DNA from: Spodoptera frugiperda
Taxonomy: Eukaryota > Arthropoda > Insecta > Lepidoptera > Noctuidae
Assembly (NCBI RefSeq): GCF_023101765.2
Contig: NC_064217.1
Coordinates: forward strand, 3,658,001 to 3,722,000
DNA: 64,000 bases
Direction of reading: 5' to 3'
A model generated the notes under the pieces. It was not told the DNA's origin, ran no database searches, and saw nothing but the letters and a program-made list of their open reading frames with translations. This document shows positions 35,101-46,645 of the stretch, one piece after another. Within the stretch, counting starts at the first letter, position 1, and every line of letters starts with the position of its first letter. A program made the position numbers and the translations under genes.

Positions 35101-35500
35101 TACTGATCGGAATACCAAATTAGGAAGGTAGGTTAGGTAGGTACCTACCTACTGGGGTAATTTGAACTTGCCTTGTAGTAATTTAATATTACCGTAGTTA
35201 CCTAGGTACATGACAAATTAAAGTAGTTAATATAAATTATGTATTCATGATATTGGTTTGAGTAAGCGTATCGCGTACCTACTTAGAAATATTTACAATG
35301 ATGCACAATGTAGGCATTAAATTAGTCTGAAGACGTACTTATGAATTAAGTTGCATAAATCATCTGCATTCATTAATTTCTAAAATTACTATCGATATCA
35401 AACTACTGCAGCGACAAACTTTCACGGATATTTTATAGTTTGCATTAAACAGGTTCTAGATAGCGTTACGAGCTGTTTAAGGTTCCTATAAAACCGATGA
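32159..35500. other. Intergenic stretch without recognised gene
   Basis: AT-rich. The probable ETHE1 3' end lies in its first part. At 34040-34130 a TTCAAACCTGTGATC segment resembles a decayed SINE box B on the minus strand. No exon found. Confidence 0.45.
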
Positions 35501-35509
35501 AGTTGAAAA

Positions 35510-35545
35510 ACGATGACGTCACCGTTCCAGCGGTGACGTAACATA
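35510..35545. promoter_or_regulatory. Candidate regulatory hairpin with two CRE-like sites
   Basis: TGACGTCACCG and, six bases later, its inverted counterpart CGGTGACGT. Both contain the CREB/ATF core TGACGT, and together they form an 11-bp stem. Function is inferred from the motif only. Confidence 0.3.
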
Positions 35546-36470
35546 AAGTTAGAAAACTGTAATTCACCTAAATCTTCCCCGTCTCTCGAGGCCGATTTGG
35601 CGCCTCTTCAAGAATATAAGGAAGGTAGAGATTTGCAGTTACTATGCCCCAATTCGTCCCAATTTGTTGGTTCGATGGTACAAGTTCTAGAAAACTTACC
35701 CCGACTCATTGGCACGTATGAATATTTTAATGTTTCAGTCATGCGAATAGTTTGACGTCACTCCGTCAGCAAACTATTGATTACCTCGAAGTTTTCCTAG
35801 CAAGACCTAAGTAAACGCCTTACAGGCTAAGCGGGTGGATAATATATTAAGTGACTTGGACGCCATTATTAATCACTGGACCGTCTCGGGAAGGAGCTTG
35901 GTAAAATAACGCAACAGCTTGCGTCGTTAGACAGGGCTTTAAGCCGTGGACTCACTAACTGAGCTCATTACTGCGCAGGATAGCCGTACATGGCCGCTGG
36001 ATAACCGATAGCTCCTTATAGGATAAAGAATGGTTATGCGGATCAGGAAGGCGTTTAGTATGATTTATACCGATTTGATTTATAAGTACTTAACTAAATA
36101 ACTTTCCTGAAGTTCATTAGTGGGAATCGTGAAAGATAATTCAGTAAAATTTTTACTAATTTGTTGATTTTTCAGGATTCGAGGCATATTTCTTGAATCT
36201 GTGTATTGCAAACTTTTCTGTTTCATTATTATTTAATGTTATCCTTGATTGACTTAGAGCACATGATATCTAGGTATAACGTTATTCAGTGATCATAATA
36301 ATCGCGAATAAACGCCCTACAAAATAAATGATACCAACATACATTCTTATTCGAAAGTCCATTTAATACTTCCTGTAGAGAACAACAAACAATTCCTTTT
36401 AAAGACACCATTACTTACTGAAGTCGAACTGGTTCAGCTCGCGACAAATCCGAGGACATTTATTTCCCTT
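35546..36470. other. Unique-looking intergenic sequence
   Basis: Moderate GC, no repeat family or exon recognised. May be regulatory DNA between ETHE1 and the gene starting at 42.7 kb. Confidence 0.35.
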
Positions 36471-36474
36471 TGCG

Positions 36475-36645
36475 TCCGCAGCTTTATAGTAAGGCCCGCA
36501 TGAATACCGGCGCGTCTAGCTGCACGCGACGTGCCGTGACGTCACCGGCCGCCATATGCAAATGTCTAGAATATTCCGACGAACGAAGCGCCCAGCATTT
36601 CTATGTGCAGATGCTTTAATGGCCCGCCGTGGTTCGCTTCAAAAT
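36475..36645. promoter_or_regulatory. Candidate enhancer: GC-rich block with octamer and CRE-like motifs
   Basis: GC-rich compared with both flanks. It contains CCGTGACGTCACCGG (a full palindromic CRE core TGACGTCA), CATATGCAAAT (the POU octamer ATGCAAAT), a GAATATTC palindrome overlap, and CAGATG. No open frame with codon-like character or splice sites. Assignment as an enhancer is an inference from motif density. Confidence 0.35.
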
Positions 36646-37024
36646 TCGATTTGGTATCTACTATCTTCCTTTTGAGATGCCCTGATGTGTGCCTGCTCAC
36701 TTTTGGATAGGGGCTGCCTCGTTTAATGTTAGTTTATGGGCAAAGGATTTCGGTTCTACCATTCTGAATGTTTTAAAAGGCAGTTTCGGATTTGTCTTGT
36801 GAGTAAATAAATTTATGATAGCGATATTAGGCTTTATATAAGGCTCTGAAACGAGATGATTTGGAAACATCTGTTACTGATATTGTTCGACATCGTGTCT
36901 TTGAATTTCTACTAAAGTAGTACATCTTTGAATAGGCTATAGGTAATTGTTAATGATCAGTCTTATAATACTTTTGAGTCCTTGATTTTACTATTTCAAA
37001 AAAAAAAAATACAGATCCATAACT

Positions 37025-37115
37025 GGAGACTTAATAAAAGGTAGGTAGGTACCTACCTACCTTTTATTAAGTCTTAATAAAAGGTAGGTAGGTACCTACC
37101 TATTATTAAGTCTCC
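37025..37115. repeat. Nested palindrome built on GGTAGGTACCTACC
   Basis: 37028-37073 is a perfect 46-bp palindrome centred on GGTAGGT|ACCTACC with AATAAAA/TTTTATT shoulders. A second, slightly shorter palindrome shares its edge (37071-37113), and the outer GGAGACTTAATA/TATTAAGTCTCC makes the whole 91 bp an inverted repeat as well. Confidence 0.9.
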
Positions 37116-39130
37116 AATATTAGCAGTACCTATTTATTACAGTCATTTATTTAGATAGAAAACGTTCATCTGCATTATTAGCAGTTCATGAAAATTTTAG
37201 AGACTTATTTAGAACCAGACGAAATAATCGATTTGTTGCAATAATAACGTCTCCTTTACTCGGTAGCTTCGTAACAATGTTCTTACGGCCCTCGTAATGT
37301 CTTCCATTCATACGTACAATACAAACAGTAAGTCTATTCCGTGTCCCTGCACAATGGCGGACTGCTTGATTTATCGGTAGGACTCGCTGAATGATTCAAA
37401 TGCTGTAAATAGGAAAACAGATGACGGTTCCACTGAAAGTTAGTTTCTTCAATAAGCTGAGGAAGTTTAAATTGGTATTGAATTTTGGTACTTTTTTTAT
37501 AATGGGTACTTTACCAGGGCCAATAATGTGACGATTTTAGTAAAGGTACTGAGATCAGAGTGTCTAAAAAGTGAGACTGTTTTGGATTCGGATTCTATTT
37601 TAAAATTTATAAAAGAATAATCTCCGAACAATGAATGTCCACGTGTTTCAGAATAAGTTGAGGCACTCGCTCCATAGCCCCAAGCCTGGCTAACGTTAGT
37701 TGACAAAACTAGATTTTAATTATAACTTCGTAAGCTTCCCAATTAAGGACGAGAGTCCTATGACATAGCCAGCAGTTTTGATAGTTTTGTTAACTCGTTT
37801 AAACGTAGTTCTCCTGAGGATTTTATTACAAATTCATGAAGTAAATGCTAAAGAAGTACGAGAAAACTATTCGTTATATCTGCCGTAGTAAAATCTTAAC
37901 GGTCTGTACAGAAAAAAAAAAACCATAAAAAAGTTGGAATCAGTTCAATCCAATAGTTCTTTAAAGGGGCTTGCTCTCTTTAATGCAGCTATTTCAATTC
38001 CATTCCACTTGATTACGTCACCGCTCCAATGCCTATAAAACATGCTTTATGCAAGAGCTTTGTTTGATTTTATAGTGCTTTAAAATAAATGTGAATGATG
38101 CATGTGCACATAAGTAGGTAAGCATTCTCTTTGTGAATCTCCAATATACTGGTTCTCTTTTTATCACACTTACCTCCGACTAAAGCTTAAGCTTAATAAA
38201 GTTGATGAGAGTGCTCAAAGTTCTAGATGGCCAAAATTGAACGGGGTCAGCTCCAAATATGTTGGCCTGGCCTTTTGGATCAATTAGTACAACGGTAACA
38301 CTGTGCTATATAAAGGGTCTAAAAGACCGATGAAAAATTACGTAAGAGCGTTTTGTCGGTTAAACCGGGTTTCGTGTGATCAATATTGGCCCAATCATAC
38401 CCCGGACGTCGGTCGGCGTTGCCAAAACATCGACGTCACAGCCTTATTGCTGCTGGCGAATTAATAAAAATATATTGTGTGCTCGCCATAACCTACTAGT
38501 TTTATACTGAGGGTTCTTTGGTCAGTTTATTTCAAAGAGTTAAACTAGCACTTCTTATTATATTTGGGTTGTTGAACTTTGTTTGTGTAAATGATATTTC
38601 AGTTATAGGTACAGTTTTAGTACACAGTTACAAAATTATTGAAATTAATTATTAGGTAAACCGAGAATAAATTAATTATAATAATAAAACCTTAACTTTC
38701 ATAGCTCATTACGGATTACTGTAATTATGTAGGTAATTAGTAACACCTAATCAAACAGAGCTTTGTTTTCCAAGAATTCATCCAGAGTTTCCTAGAACAG
38801 ATAAAAGCATATCAACCTACCCCACACTGGTGAACATTTTCAGCACATTTTGTACTTTATCAGGCATGTTATAAAGTTGAAAATTGAGCATCTGTTTTAA
38901 GTTAACCGTCGAAAACAATAACATTGTTTAAGCTTTAAGCTTGTTTTAACGGAAGCTTACTTTTTAACAAAGGACTTGTAAAATGTCAGATGAAGCAGCG
39001 AGCGAAGATATGTCTTTGTAAAACACAATACATCTACTTGATCTTAGTCGAGTGAATGGAAACGAGTGTCCATTGATTTTCAAATTAATTGTGAGCGAAA
39101 ATTATTGTCTCATTTGGTAAGGATAATTTT
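37116..39130. other. Intergenic stretch without recognised feature
   Basis: No exon or clear repeat. Several CRE-like cores (for example ATTACGTCACCGC near 38011). Confidence 0.35.
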
Positions 39131-39150
39131 ATTTGTTTATAAAACGCCGT

Positions 39151-39200
39151 ATTGTGCACCTCTGTCTACCCCTTCGGGGATAAAAGGCGTGACGTTGTAT
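39151..39200 (+). mobile_element. SINE 3'-end fragment, plus strand
   Basis: GTGCACCTCTGTCTACCCCT followed by GGGATAAAAGGCGTGACG, the tail of the 50.2-kb SINE family. Confidence 0.7.
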
Positions 39201-39204
39201 ATTT

Positions 39205-39260
39205 AAAAAACGTTACCCCACTGGGATCTCCTGTATCGTGGGTCCGTTTTTATAAAGTGT
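39205..39260 (-). mobile_element. SINE 3'-end fragment of the 30.8-kb family, minus strand
   Basis: AAAAAACGTTACCCCACTGG then TCCTGTATCGTGGGTCCGTT is the reverse complement of the tail ...GTAAACGCACC..GACACAGG..GTGGGGCAACGTTT. It abuts the preceding fragment tail to tail. Confidence 0.55.
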
Positions 39261-40430
39261 GTAAAATAAGTATACCAATCTAATCTACCTAATATGGAAA
39301 TTACATTAGGTAAATGGATTGGAAGACATTTTTAATCTTCTTTAATTCAGAAGAACAACCGTAGTACGACGTTTTGGCCGCGAGGTACATTGTTCCCGGA
39401 ACATAAATATTCCACATGTTAATCTAGGTCAGGGTTTCTGTGTACTACATTTTATCTGTCGACGGGTTTTCATTCATAAATTTGATGAACTATTTAATTT
39501 TCGATTTTTTCTAGGAAAATGTTACAATTATACGCACTATTTCATACAAAGTTCATAGAAAATATCGTTTTTGACGTTTCGAAAAAAGTATTGAATTTGA
39601 CTAGTAGGAAAGTAGCCTATTATATTATTGGTCGTTTTATAGAAAATTTTAAACACAAACGCATTTCTTCTCAGAGCAGTCCGATAGGTAATGCCGGCTT
39701 CATCTAGTTATTTAAGAGATTGACGTGTAAAAGAGTTACATTGTTACCTATTTGCAAAAATAAAATATCATTTATAATTTATCATTTATCACATTAATTC
39801 GTCCAACAAGACTTTATAATACATTTGTTTATACTTACATACAGCAATAGTTACATAATCAAAATGAGCCTGAAGTATCGTTTCCACGCAGATCCACGCA
39901 TACCAGCTCAATATACGGACGCGAGCTACTCAATCATGCGGAGTGCAGCTTTGCCACTGAAGTGCATAAACGCACCCACACCTGATAGGCTATCTATCAC
40001 ACGGCGGCTATGAACACCGCTGCAATTCACCGATGAATTTTATGAAACGAAACTTCGCTGTTTAAAGCGGAATTAATAAAGCGCTTTACGCTTAAATTGG
40101 AGGTATTGGAACCAGAGGCCAGTTTTATCAATTTTTCCTTTAGATCCAAGGTTTTTATGTGGTTTTAAAGTAGGAATGAAACGGATTTTCTGTCCAATTA
40201 GTGATTAATTTAATATCTAGTGATGTAGGAGGTATATTAATTTGACTTCTGATGGGGTGAAATGTGGTAGCGAAATGGATTGCAAATTGTGAATATATTG
40301 GAAACTTATTAGGAATCTATCAACGACGATCTGCTTTCAGTGACTGTATGAATGTATCCATACATACATGCTTAACTCCATTCTAAAATAGAATTATAAA
40401 GCAATAAGATTTTCCTATTATAATGGAAGG

Positions 40431-40579
40431 TTTTTTTTTGACCAGGGAAAATCATCCAATCATTTCTCGCGCCTTGGGCGACGTGAGAGGGAGTGTCAGA
40501 CTCTTACTGACTAAAAACCACCCTGTTCCTAGTCCTGCTTTTCGAGCTGGAGTCCCGGTAACCTGCTAGGCAGTCCGCA
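40431..40579 (-). mobile_element. 5'-truncated copy of the 21.8-kb retroelement 3' end
   Basis: T run, AAAATCATCCAATCATTTCT, the GGGAGTGTCAGACTCTTACT block and AGGCAGTCCGCA, then an abrupt end. Flanked by TATAATGGAAGG (40419-40430) and TACAATGGAAGG (40580-40591), a target duplication with one change. Confidence 0.82.
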
Positions 40580-41069
40580 TACAATGGAAGGGTGCCTTTA
40601 GTACCTTTTTTACAGAATATGATCCAGGTTCGGTAATTCTAGAATGGAAAACCGTTCGATAAACAAATCAGAATGGAATAACTTTTGACACTTGGAAAGT
40701 AGGCATAGACCGTAGACAGGGTGATACAGGGTGTAGTGAAATTGATACACGTGCCGCTGACAAGGGTGAGAGGTGAAGCACAGGGGTGTTGCGATCATGT
40801 AGGCAAGCAACATGAGCATTTGTGACCTTTGATACACAAAGTTTTTTTACGAAATAGGGAGTAAATAAGCAGATAGATCACCTAAGTAAATACCTTTTGG
40901 TACTCATATTCTGAGAATACAGTAATAATTGGATTGAGTTAACAAATATCTAATTGATAATAGTCTTAGGGAGACGCTGGATGCAGGTCACTTTGATCTG
41001 GAAGTCATTGGAAGAGATTAATGTTCAGTGGTCTTGTGGATGGTATGACGATGTTGGCGAGGATGAAAA

Positions 41070-41126
41070 TAATGAAAAGATTTTGTATTTTTTTTTGTAC
41101 TTAACAATAAATACAAAATCTTTAAA
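41070..41126. repeat. Small inverted repeat
   Basis: AAAGATTTTGTATT at left and AATACAAAATCTTT at right around a T-rich loop. May be a MITE remnant or a chance hairpin. Confidence 0.5.
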
Positions 41127-41726
41127 AACTTAAACTGACACTATATTTACTAGAGACTGGAATCGATCCGCACCTAAAGCAGCTATGCCTATGACAGGCG
41201 GACCCAGGGGTGTTGCATGTTTAATGGCAAGCTGCGAAGATTTCATCATCATTCAATCGACGAAGGAATTGTTCACAGGGACCTTGCACACAAAGGGAAG
41301 GGGTGCTGTTTGTTTTATTGTTGCAACACTGTTTTTATCTAAAGGGGGAACTACTACAAATATTCTGTTGATTAGATCAAAATCATGTTACCTAGCTACC
41401 TATCCTAGGTTACCTACCCGAACAACAAGGCAGCTAAGTTAATATCTAATTAATTAGGTAATTACCTAACTTATTACACAGATGATACCTAATTAGGTAT
41501 CATTATAATAATATAATTTAATCATCGAATAATCTGTAGTGACGGCAACACCGTCAATATATTAGACAGATGTCAAAAACATAAAATATAGTAACAAATA
41601 CAATATTTTGCCATAGAGCCGGTGAATACGTGCTGAAAAACATACATTTATGTAATATTTTTTAACTTAAGAATATAGTCAGTATTAAAGATAATTTGTA
41701 ACGCAATAAAAATGTTTATTTGATTA

Positions 41727-41846
41727 ACTGCCATACTCAGAGTTATTTAATGGTTATTTAAACCAAACCTTAGCAATTATTGTCAGAACAAAATCGCTAC
41801 TAAGGAACAGTTTAAGTAATCATTAAATGTCTCTGAGTACAACAGT
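41727..41846. mobile_element. MITE copy (ACTGCCATACTCAGAG family)
   Basis: Terminal repeats ACTGCCATACTCAGAGTTAT and ATGTCTCTGAGTACAACAGT, inner GGTTATTTAAACC and GGAACAGTTTAAG. Same family as 20732-20860. Confidence 0.78.
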
Positions 41847-42499
41847 AAAAGTTAAATATGAAAACGTGATTCTATTTTCACTAAAAATCCTTTTTTTACA
41901 TTTTTCGATCAATCGCTGTATACTACAAAACTGTACGCATTTGTATTTATGTTTATGTATTTGTTTAATCCGCTGACCATTGGCAGCATTCTATCTAAAA
42001 AAATATACATTTGCAACTAAACTTTTATTGAACGTAAAAAATTCACGAATAAAAATATATTCGTTGCAAACAACAGACATAGACTTTTTAACTTTAAACG
42101 ACTTTGTATTGAAATAAGTTCCAACATAAGGCTGAATCATACTCACACAATCGATTTTCTACACCTAAGTCTAAAGGCGTAGAAATATAGCGGGGTGAAA
42201 GCTCTAAGTCCCCCCCACGTTGGTATTTGATGACTCAGCCCAGGTATTAAAGGGCATTTATTACCCAACGCTCAACTTATCCATAACAATATCGAGTGCA
42301 ACCTATATGATCCCAAAGGGCTAGGTTCCCATGACATTTAACGCGGATCTTTAATGATAGTCGCGAATATTTTTTGAGTTGCATCAAAAATATCGTGCAA
42401 ATATCCATTAGAAAAAAATGACGCATCATCATCGGGAAATCCAGACAAAGCCAGACGAAGACGGCATTCGTGATTCCCTTCGATAGAGTCCTCATTGTA

Positions 42500-42719
42500 C
42501 GCAGCGTTTACAGCATTGCGCGTGCGTTATCCTCCCTCTTGCGTCTCTGTCGGACTTGCTGGGCAGCGTGTGCCGTCTCTGTCGCTCCCGGGAGGGTCGA
42601 TCTATACGACGCTAGGTACGGCTACAGTGCCGTACCACGACTAGTACGCAGGTTTCTGGCGTCTGGCACAAACGTCAGCTCTCGCCAGTCCGGTATAAGA
42701 ACGCAACGCGGCCGCAGAA
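42500..42719 (+). promoter_or_regulatory. Probable promoter and 5' untranslated region of the gene starting at 42720
   Basis: GC-rich sequence unlike its flanks, with GGTATAAGA near 42692 as a weak TATA-like element. The TAA at 42696-42698 is in frame with the downstream ATG, which supports that ATG as the first of its frame. The exact transcription start cannot be fixed. Confidence 0.45.
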
Positions 42720-42785
42720 ATGACGCGCGCCGTGCTTTTTATAAGTGTATTTACCATATTTTTGGACGTGCTCCATGCTGGACAG
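42720..42785 (+). CDS. First coding exon of an unidentified secreted or membrane protein
   Basis: Twenty-two codons (MTRAVLFISVFTIFLDVLHA followed by GQ) end at a consensus donor CAG|GTAAGA in phase 0. The peptide is a textbook signal sequence: a short basic n-region, a hydrophobic core at residues 4-18 and a cleavage site likely after A20. An in-frame stop 24 bases upstream and a G at -3 support the start. The mature protein cannot be named from this exon. No later exon is clear in the next 21 kb except a candidate at 63961, so introns are long. Genes with tiny signal-peptide exons and huge first introns are common among neuronal cell-surface and extracellular proteins, but that is only a hint. 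Confidence 0.62.
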
Positions 42786-44269
42786 GTAAGATAAAGGCTT
42801 GAATGGAAGATGTTGTATGAATTAATTTGTCCGCGTGCCGCCGGCATCGTGCCGAGGACACTAAGTCGAAAATCGATTGAATGTGTTCGGTAATGTTTTC
42901 AAGGCGGGTGTAAAATAGTGGCTGACTGAAAGAAGCCCGTTCTTGTAGACGCCGTAAAAGTTGTTTTCGTTAGCATTTTCTTACAGTTTTTCGATTGACG
43001 ATCTATTTATTGGGTTGCGTAACGTATATTGGGTCTTAGATAAGTGTGTTCAACTTGTTTTGCGTTTTTTGTAAGTTTTAGCGTATAGGAATGTTTTCAC
43101 AGGTATCTACGTGGACGGAGAGACGTGTGTATTTGTTTATGCGGCAGTTCTTTTTATAAATGTCCGAGATTTCTAGGTTTGAAACACGAAGAAGAAAAGA
43201 GAACCAGAAAAATAAATTGTATTATGCAATACCATGCCATTATTCATCGAATCGAAGTAAATCAGAAGAAGAAAAAGTCTTTACGGTGGACTAAAGGTGC
43301 TTTTTAGCACTTTTCCGTAGTTTAGAATAATAAACGGCAATAAAATCTTAGACATCATGAACGGTTTGGACTTGCGGATGCTATAAAAATACTTTTATGA
43401 CTTTCTTTAGTCATTTCTCTGGAAATAGATTGAAAAGTGAATCACCTTTTCAATAATGAGTTAGTAAAACAACATTTACATGAGTTTTATTGGGTTTAAT
43501 CGTTTGAATCTGTTTTCGTAAACTACTGAAAAATATATCGTACTAAAGAGGTCGGAAAGATTAATAAAATCTTATAATTAGACTCAAAACATCTATAAAT
43601 CTCGTTTTTAATCAAAATAAGTAGTTGTAATGCATATTAAACAATTATTTTCAGTTAAAGTTACATAAGAGACATGTTTTATATGTTTTCTGACATTACT
43701 ATTGCAAAAAATATTCTACGTTATATTAAAGAAAATATATTAATTATTCAAAAGTAAAAACTAAACATTGGAACAGATTTTCTTTCTCTATTTTCTTTAA
43801 TTGAAAAAAGCTTACTAATTGAATAAAAACTATAAGTAAAATAAAAATCTAAGATCTTAACAGATTCGAACATCTAAAATGCATGTAGCATTCCAAGTAC
43901 TCGTGTTAATTAAAGCGCATTCAGCGCTGCACGCTAAGAACATTACATTATGTATGTAACTAATACATTAGCTGTTCAGCGGTTGATTAATTGCTTGAAA
44001 GCTATACGATCAATAAAATAAAATAGTATTGCACAGTAATAAAGGACAATCGGACTTGGATCTACGGTTTACGAGCGACTCCCGTCGGCTTTTTTAATGT
44101 GCCTTTCATATAAAATGTATGGGTGGACATTATGGTAGAATTTACTCAACTACGATCGATTTAATTCAGTTTGGGTAGGTCAATAACTATTCTTCTACAC
44201 GCTAGTTGAAAGAAAAGACCGTCATGTTATTTTAAAATTTTGTCGGACACTTTTTTCTAATATTATAGA

Positions 44270-44432
44270 GGAAAATTCGAAAGTTTGAGAGTATGTTTGT
44301 TAATCAATCACTTCAAAACGGTTAAAAGGATCGGGATGAAATTTGGAATATGGGTAGATTATGGTCTGAAAAAACACATAGGCTACTTTTTATCTCACGG
44401 GACCATGAGCGAAGCCGCTGGCAGAAGCTAAT
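44270..44432 (+). repeat. Dispersed moth repeat (GAAATTTGG...AGCGAAGCCGC)
   Basis: Ordered blocks GTATGTTTGTTAATCA, GGGATGAAATTTGGAATATG, CACATAGGCTACTTTTTATC and GAGCGAAGCCGCTGGCAGAA are a familiar repeat series in moth genomes. No coding frame. Confidence 0.55.
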
Positions 44433-45507
44433 ACGGTAATCAAATTTCTGCTTGAATATTTGTTAATTTTATTACAATGGGTAAGGATTAAGTAGAGTCT
44501 TAAGACTGGGCACATGCCAGTGTTTGACAGAAAAGCTCTACTGCAGTTGGCTATCATTTATAGGCAAGACTAATGGTATAGCATTGTATAGCAAAAGCCA
44601 ACTGTACAAAAAACTTATCTCAAAATAAAGTAATAAATTATAGTACTTTATAATGAAATTGCTAAAATTTATTTGTTGAACTGAAGTCTACGATACAACT
44701 TCAAGTAATTCGAACAAAAGCAACTTGTCTGGCTTCTTATTTTGTTCCTAAGTAGACTTATAAAATCAATTAAAGTGCGAAGGGGCATTCAACTCTCGTG
44801 TTCACTATAAGGGTGTGTCGGGAATGGGAGACACAACAATATTCTACTTGAATTTTCGTCAATACCTTCAATTTACTTATGATCTGTTTTATTTTTAGCT
44901 TACGTCTATTTATATGTACGTTGAGATTTAAAGAAGTTTCCAATATAAGAATAAAAAAAAATAAAGCGCGTCCGTTTTCAATCTCTTGCGAATTCGAATC
45001 GAATCGAATCGGAAAACGGGATATTGGTGTTCAGATTTTTATAACATCACCAATATTGAACGTAGTTTTATTTATATTATTTAGAACGAAAAAACAGCGC
45101 TTGAATATTAGAATTTTTCTCACAAAAAATATTTTTATTCCGGCGGTATTGCGTCATTGCTGAAATACAGGGTGTTCGATATTACGGGGTATATACAGGC
45201 AGCTGCAAAGGCGACGGGCATAAGTAATGCGCAATACTTTTGCGTGTTGTTGCCTATACAGCCTCATTTCCATAAATATCTATCTCATTTGCTGCGTCCG
45301 TGCATTCACTCAGCCCGCACAGCCTGGAGGAAATAGCCGTAAATTACATATGATTTCGATGTGAGCAAATTCTAAATTTATTTTTGTGGTAAACAACGAT
45401 TTTCTTAGTTAATAATAGACACACTTCTGCTTTATAGAAGGCGGTGCCTATCATCTAGCATTCATAGAAGCAGTGTTTTTTCGTTTCTGGAAAAAGGAAG
45501 GGGTTAG

Positions 45508-45680
45508 GTTAGAATTTAAGGGTTATTGAGCAATCGGGGATTAGGAAGATTGGGAAGGGAGGTAATTGGGCCTCCGGTAACCTTTATCACACAATGTAAG
45601 CGTTGTTACACGTCGGTTTTCTACAAGACCGTGGTATCACTTCGGTCGAGCCGGCCCATTTGTGCCGAAGCAGGGCTCTA
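45508..45680 (-). mobile_element. Fragment of the 21.3-kb retroposon
   Basis: Shares AATTGGGCCTCCGGTAACCT, CGTCGGTTTTCT, CCGTGGTATCACT and TCGAGCCGGCCCAT with 21400-21575, in the same orientation. The poly-T end is missing, so it is a partial copy. Confidence 0.7.
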
Positions 45681-45974
45681 CTTCCACAAATCAATTCCTT
45701 TAAATGTGGTAGATTTAAAGGTAGATTTACTTCTTTAGAATTCTAAGTATGCGCTTTTAAATTAAATAATTTACTATCGAACTCTAATTTACCATAAATA
45801 AACTGATTTTACTTATGTACCTTCCGTACCTACAATAATGAGCAACTATGATAAAGACAAAGATTTATAACGCTTACAAAAATGTCTTCCGTCGCCGTTG
45901 TCTCGCCGTGATAGCCATTAATTGGTAATGTGGATACTAAACATTTAAATATGGATGTAATAAAACAGCTAGAG

Positions 45975-46090
45975 ACCGGAACAGTGTTTATGGGGGGTCG
46001 ACATGATGTCGTTGACAGTATTCCAACAATCAGGTATTAAAAATCCTTTGGCAGTAGATGGACGTGAAAATCAAATGAATTTCTTGTGAG
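45975..46090 (+). repeat. Diverged duplicate of 46525-46645
   Basis: Blocks ACAGTGTTTATGGGGGG, CATGATG, CCAACAATCAGG, GATGGACGTGAA and TTTCTTGTGA occur in the same order in 46525-46645. About two thirds of positions appear to match by eye. Confidence 0.45.
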
Positions 46091-46313
46091 TTTTTAATAC
46101 GGTACATCTACCGTTTGTAAGAGTCCACTGCTGGACTTTATTTAAGACTCTCCCCTAATTAAATAAGGTTTCCTATAATCTCCATTGGTCTGATGGTATT
46201 TATCACAGATGATGATTTTGACACTCGGATATTTATGTTTATCACAGTTTAAAAAGTTCAGGTTATTGACAGAGTTTTAATAAGTTTTATTTTCTGTTGC
46301 TCACCTTCTTTGG

Positions 46314-46455
46314 GCTTAGTACGACTACGAGTTTCTTTTGCGTTTGACGAGATCGTGTTCGCTGTGATTGGTTGGTTCATTCGCACCGGCCAATCAGACC
46401 GCCGAACGTGCTTTCGTTTCGTTTTCGTTCAACGTAAAGCAAACTCATACTAAGG
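46314..46455. mobile_element. MITE (CTTAGTACGA...TACTAAGG)
   Basis: Inverted ends GCTTAGTACGACTACGAGTT and AAGCAAACTCATACTAAGG; interior CTGTGATTGGTTGGTTCATT and GGCCAATCAGACCGCCGAAC. Inverse copy of 20013-20147. Confidence 0.72.
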
Positions 46456-46524
46456 CGCCCTGTTAAATGTGCAGTTTTATGACAGTCGCGAAAAGAGTAC
46501 TGGTAGTAAAAACATGATTCTATA

Positions 46525-46645
46525 CTGTCCTCAAAAGGAATAACAGTGGTTATTGGGGGCAGCATGATGATAACGATTGTACTTCAACGATCAGGAATCG
46601 AAGTACCCTTAGCTGATGAACGTGAACGAATTCCAAATGGGTTTC
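46525..46645 (+). repeat. Diverged duplicate of 45975-46090
   Basis: Has an open frame reading through GGSMMITIVLQRSGIEVPLA. The paired copy is broken by stops, so this is more likely a decayed repeat than a gene. Confidence 0.4.

Noticed and set aside
41185..41442. 85-codon plus-strand frame beginning MPMTGG
   Set aside because: Surroundings (a TGGAATCGATCCGCACC segment) suggest a decayed repeat, and no domain is visible.
42470..42802. 110-codon plus-strand frame over the GC-rich region
   Set aside because: Arginine-rich translation typical of GC-rich untranslated DNA, and it crosses the donor of the better-supported signal-peptide exon in a different frame.
45167..45230. TACAGGGTGTTCGATATTACGG as a transposon terminus
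   Set aside because: No matching inverted end was found within the following kilobase; similar CAGGGTG strings at 40.7 and 58.3 kb also lack partners.
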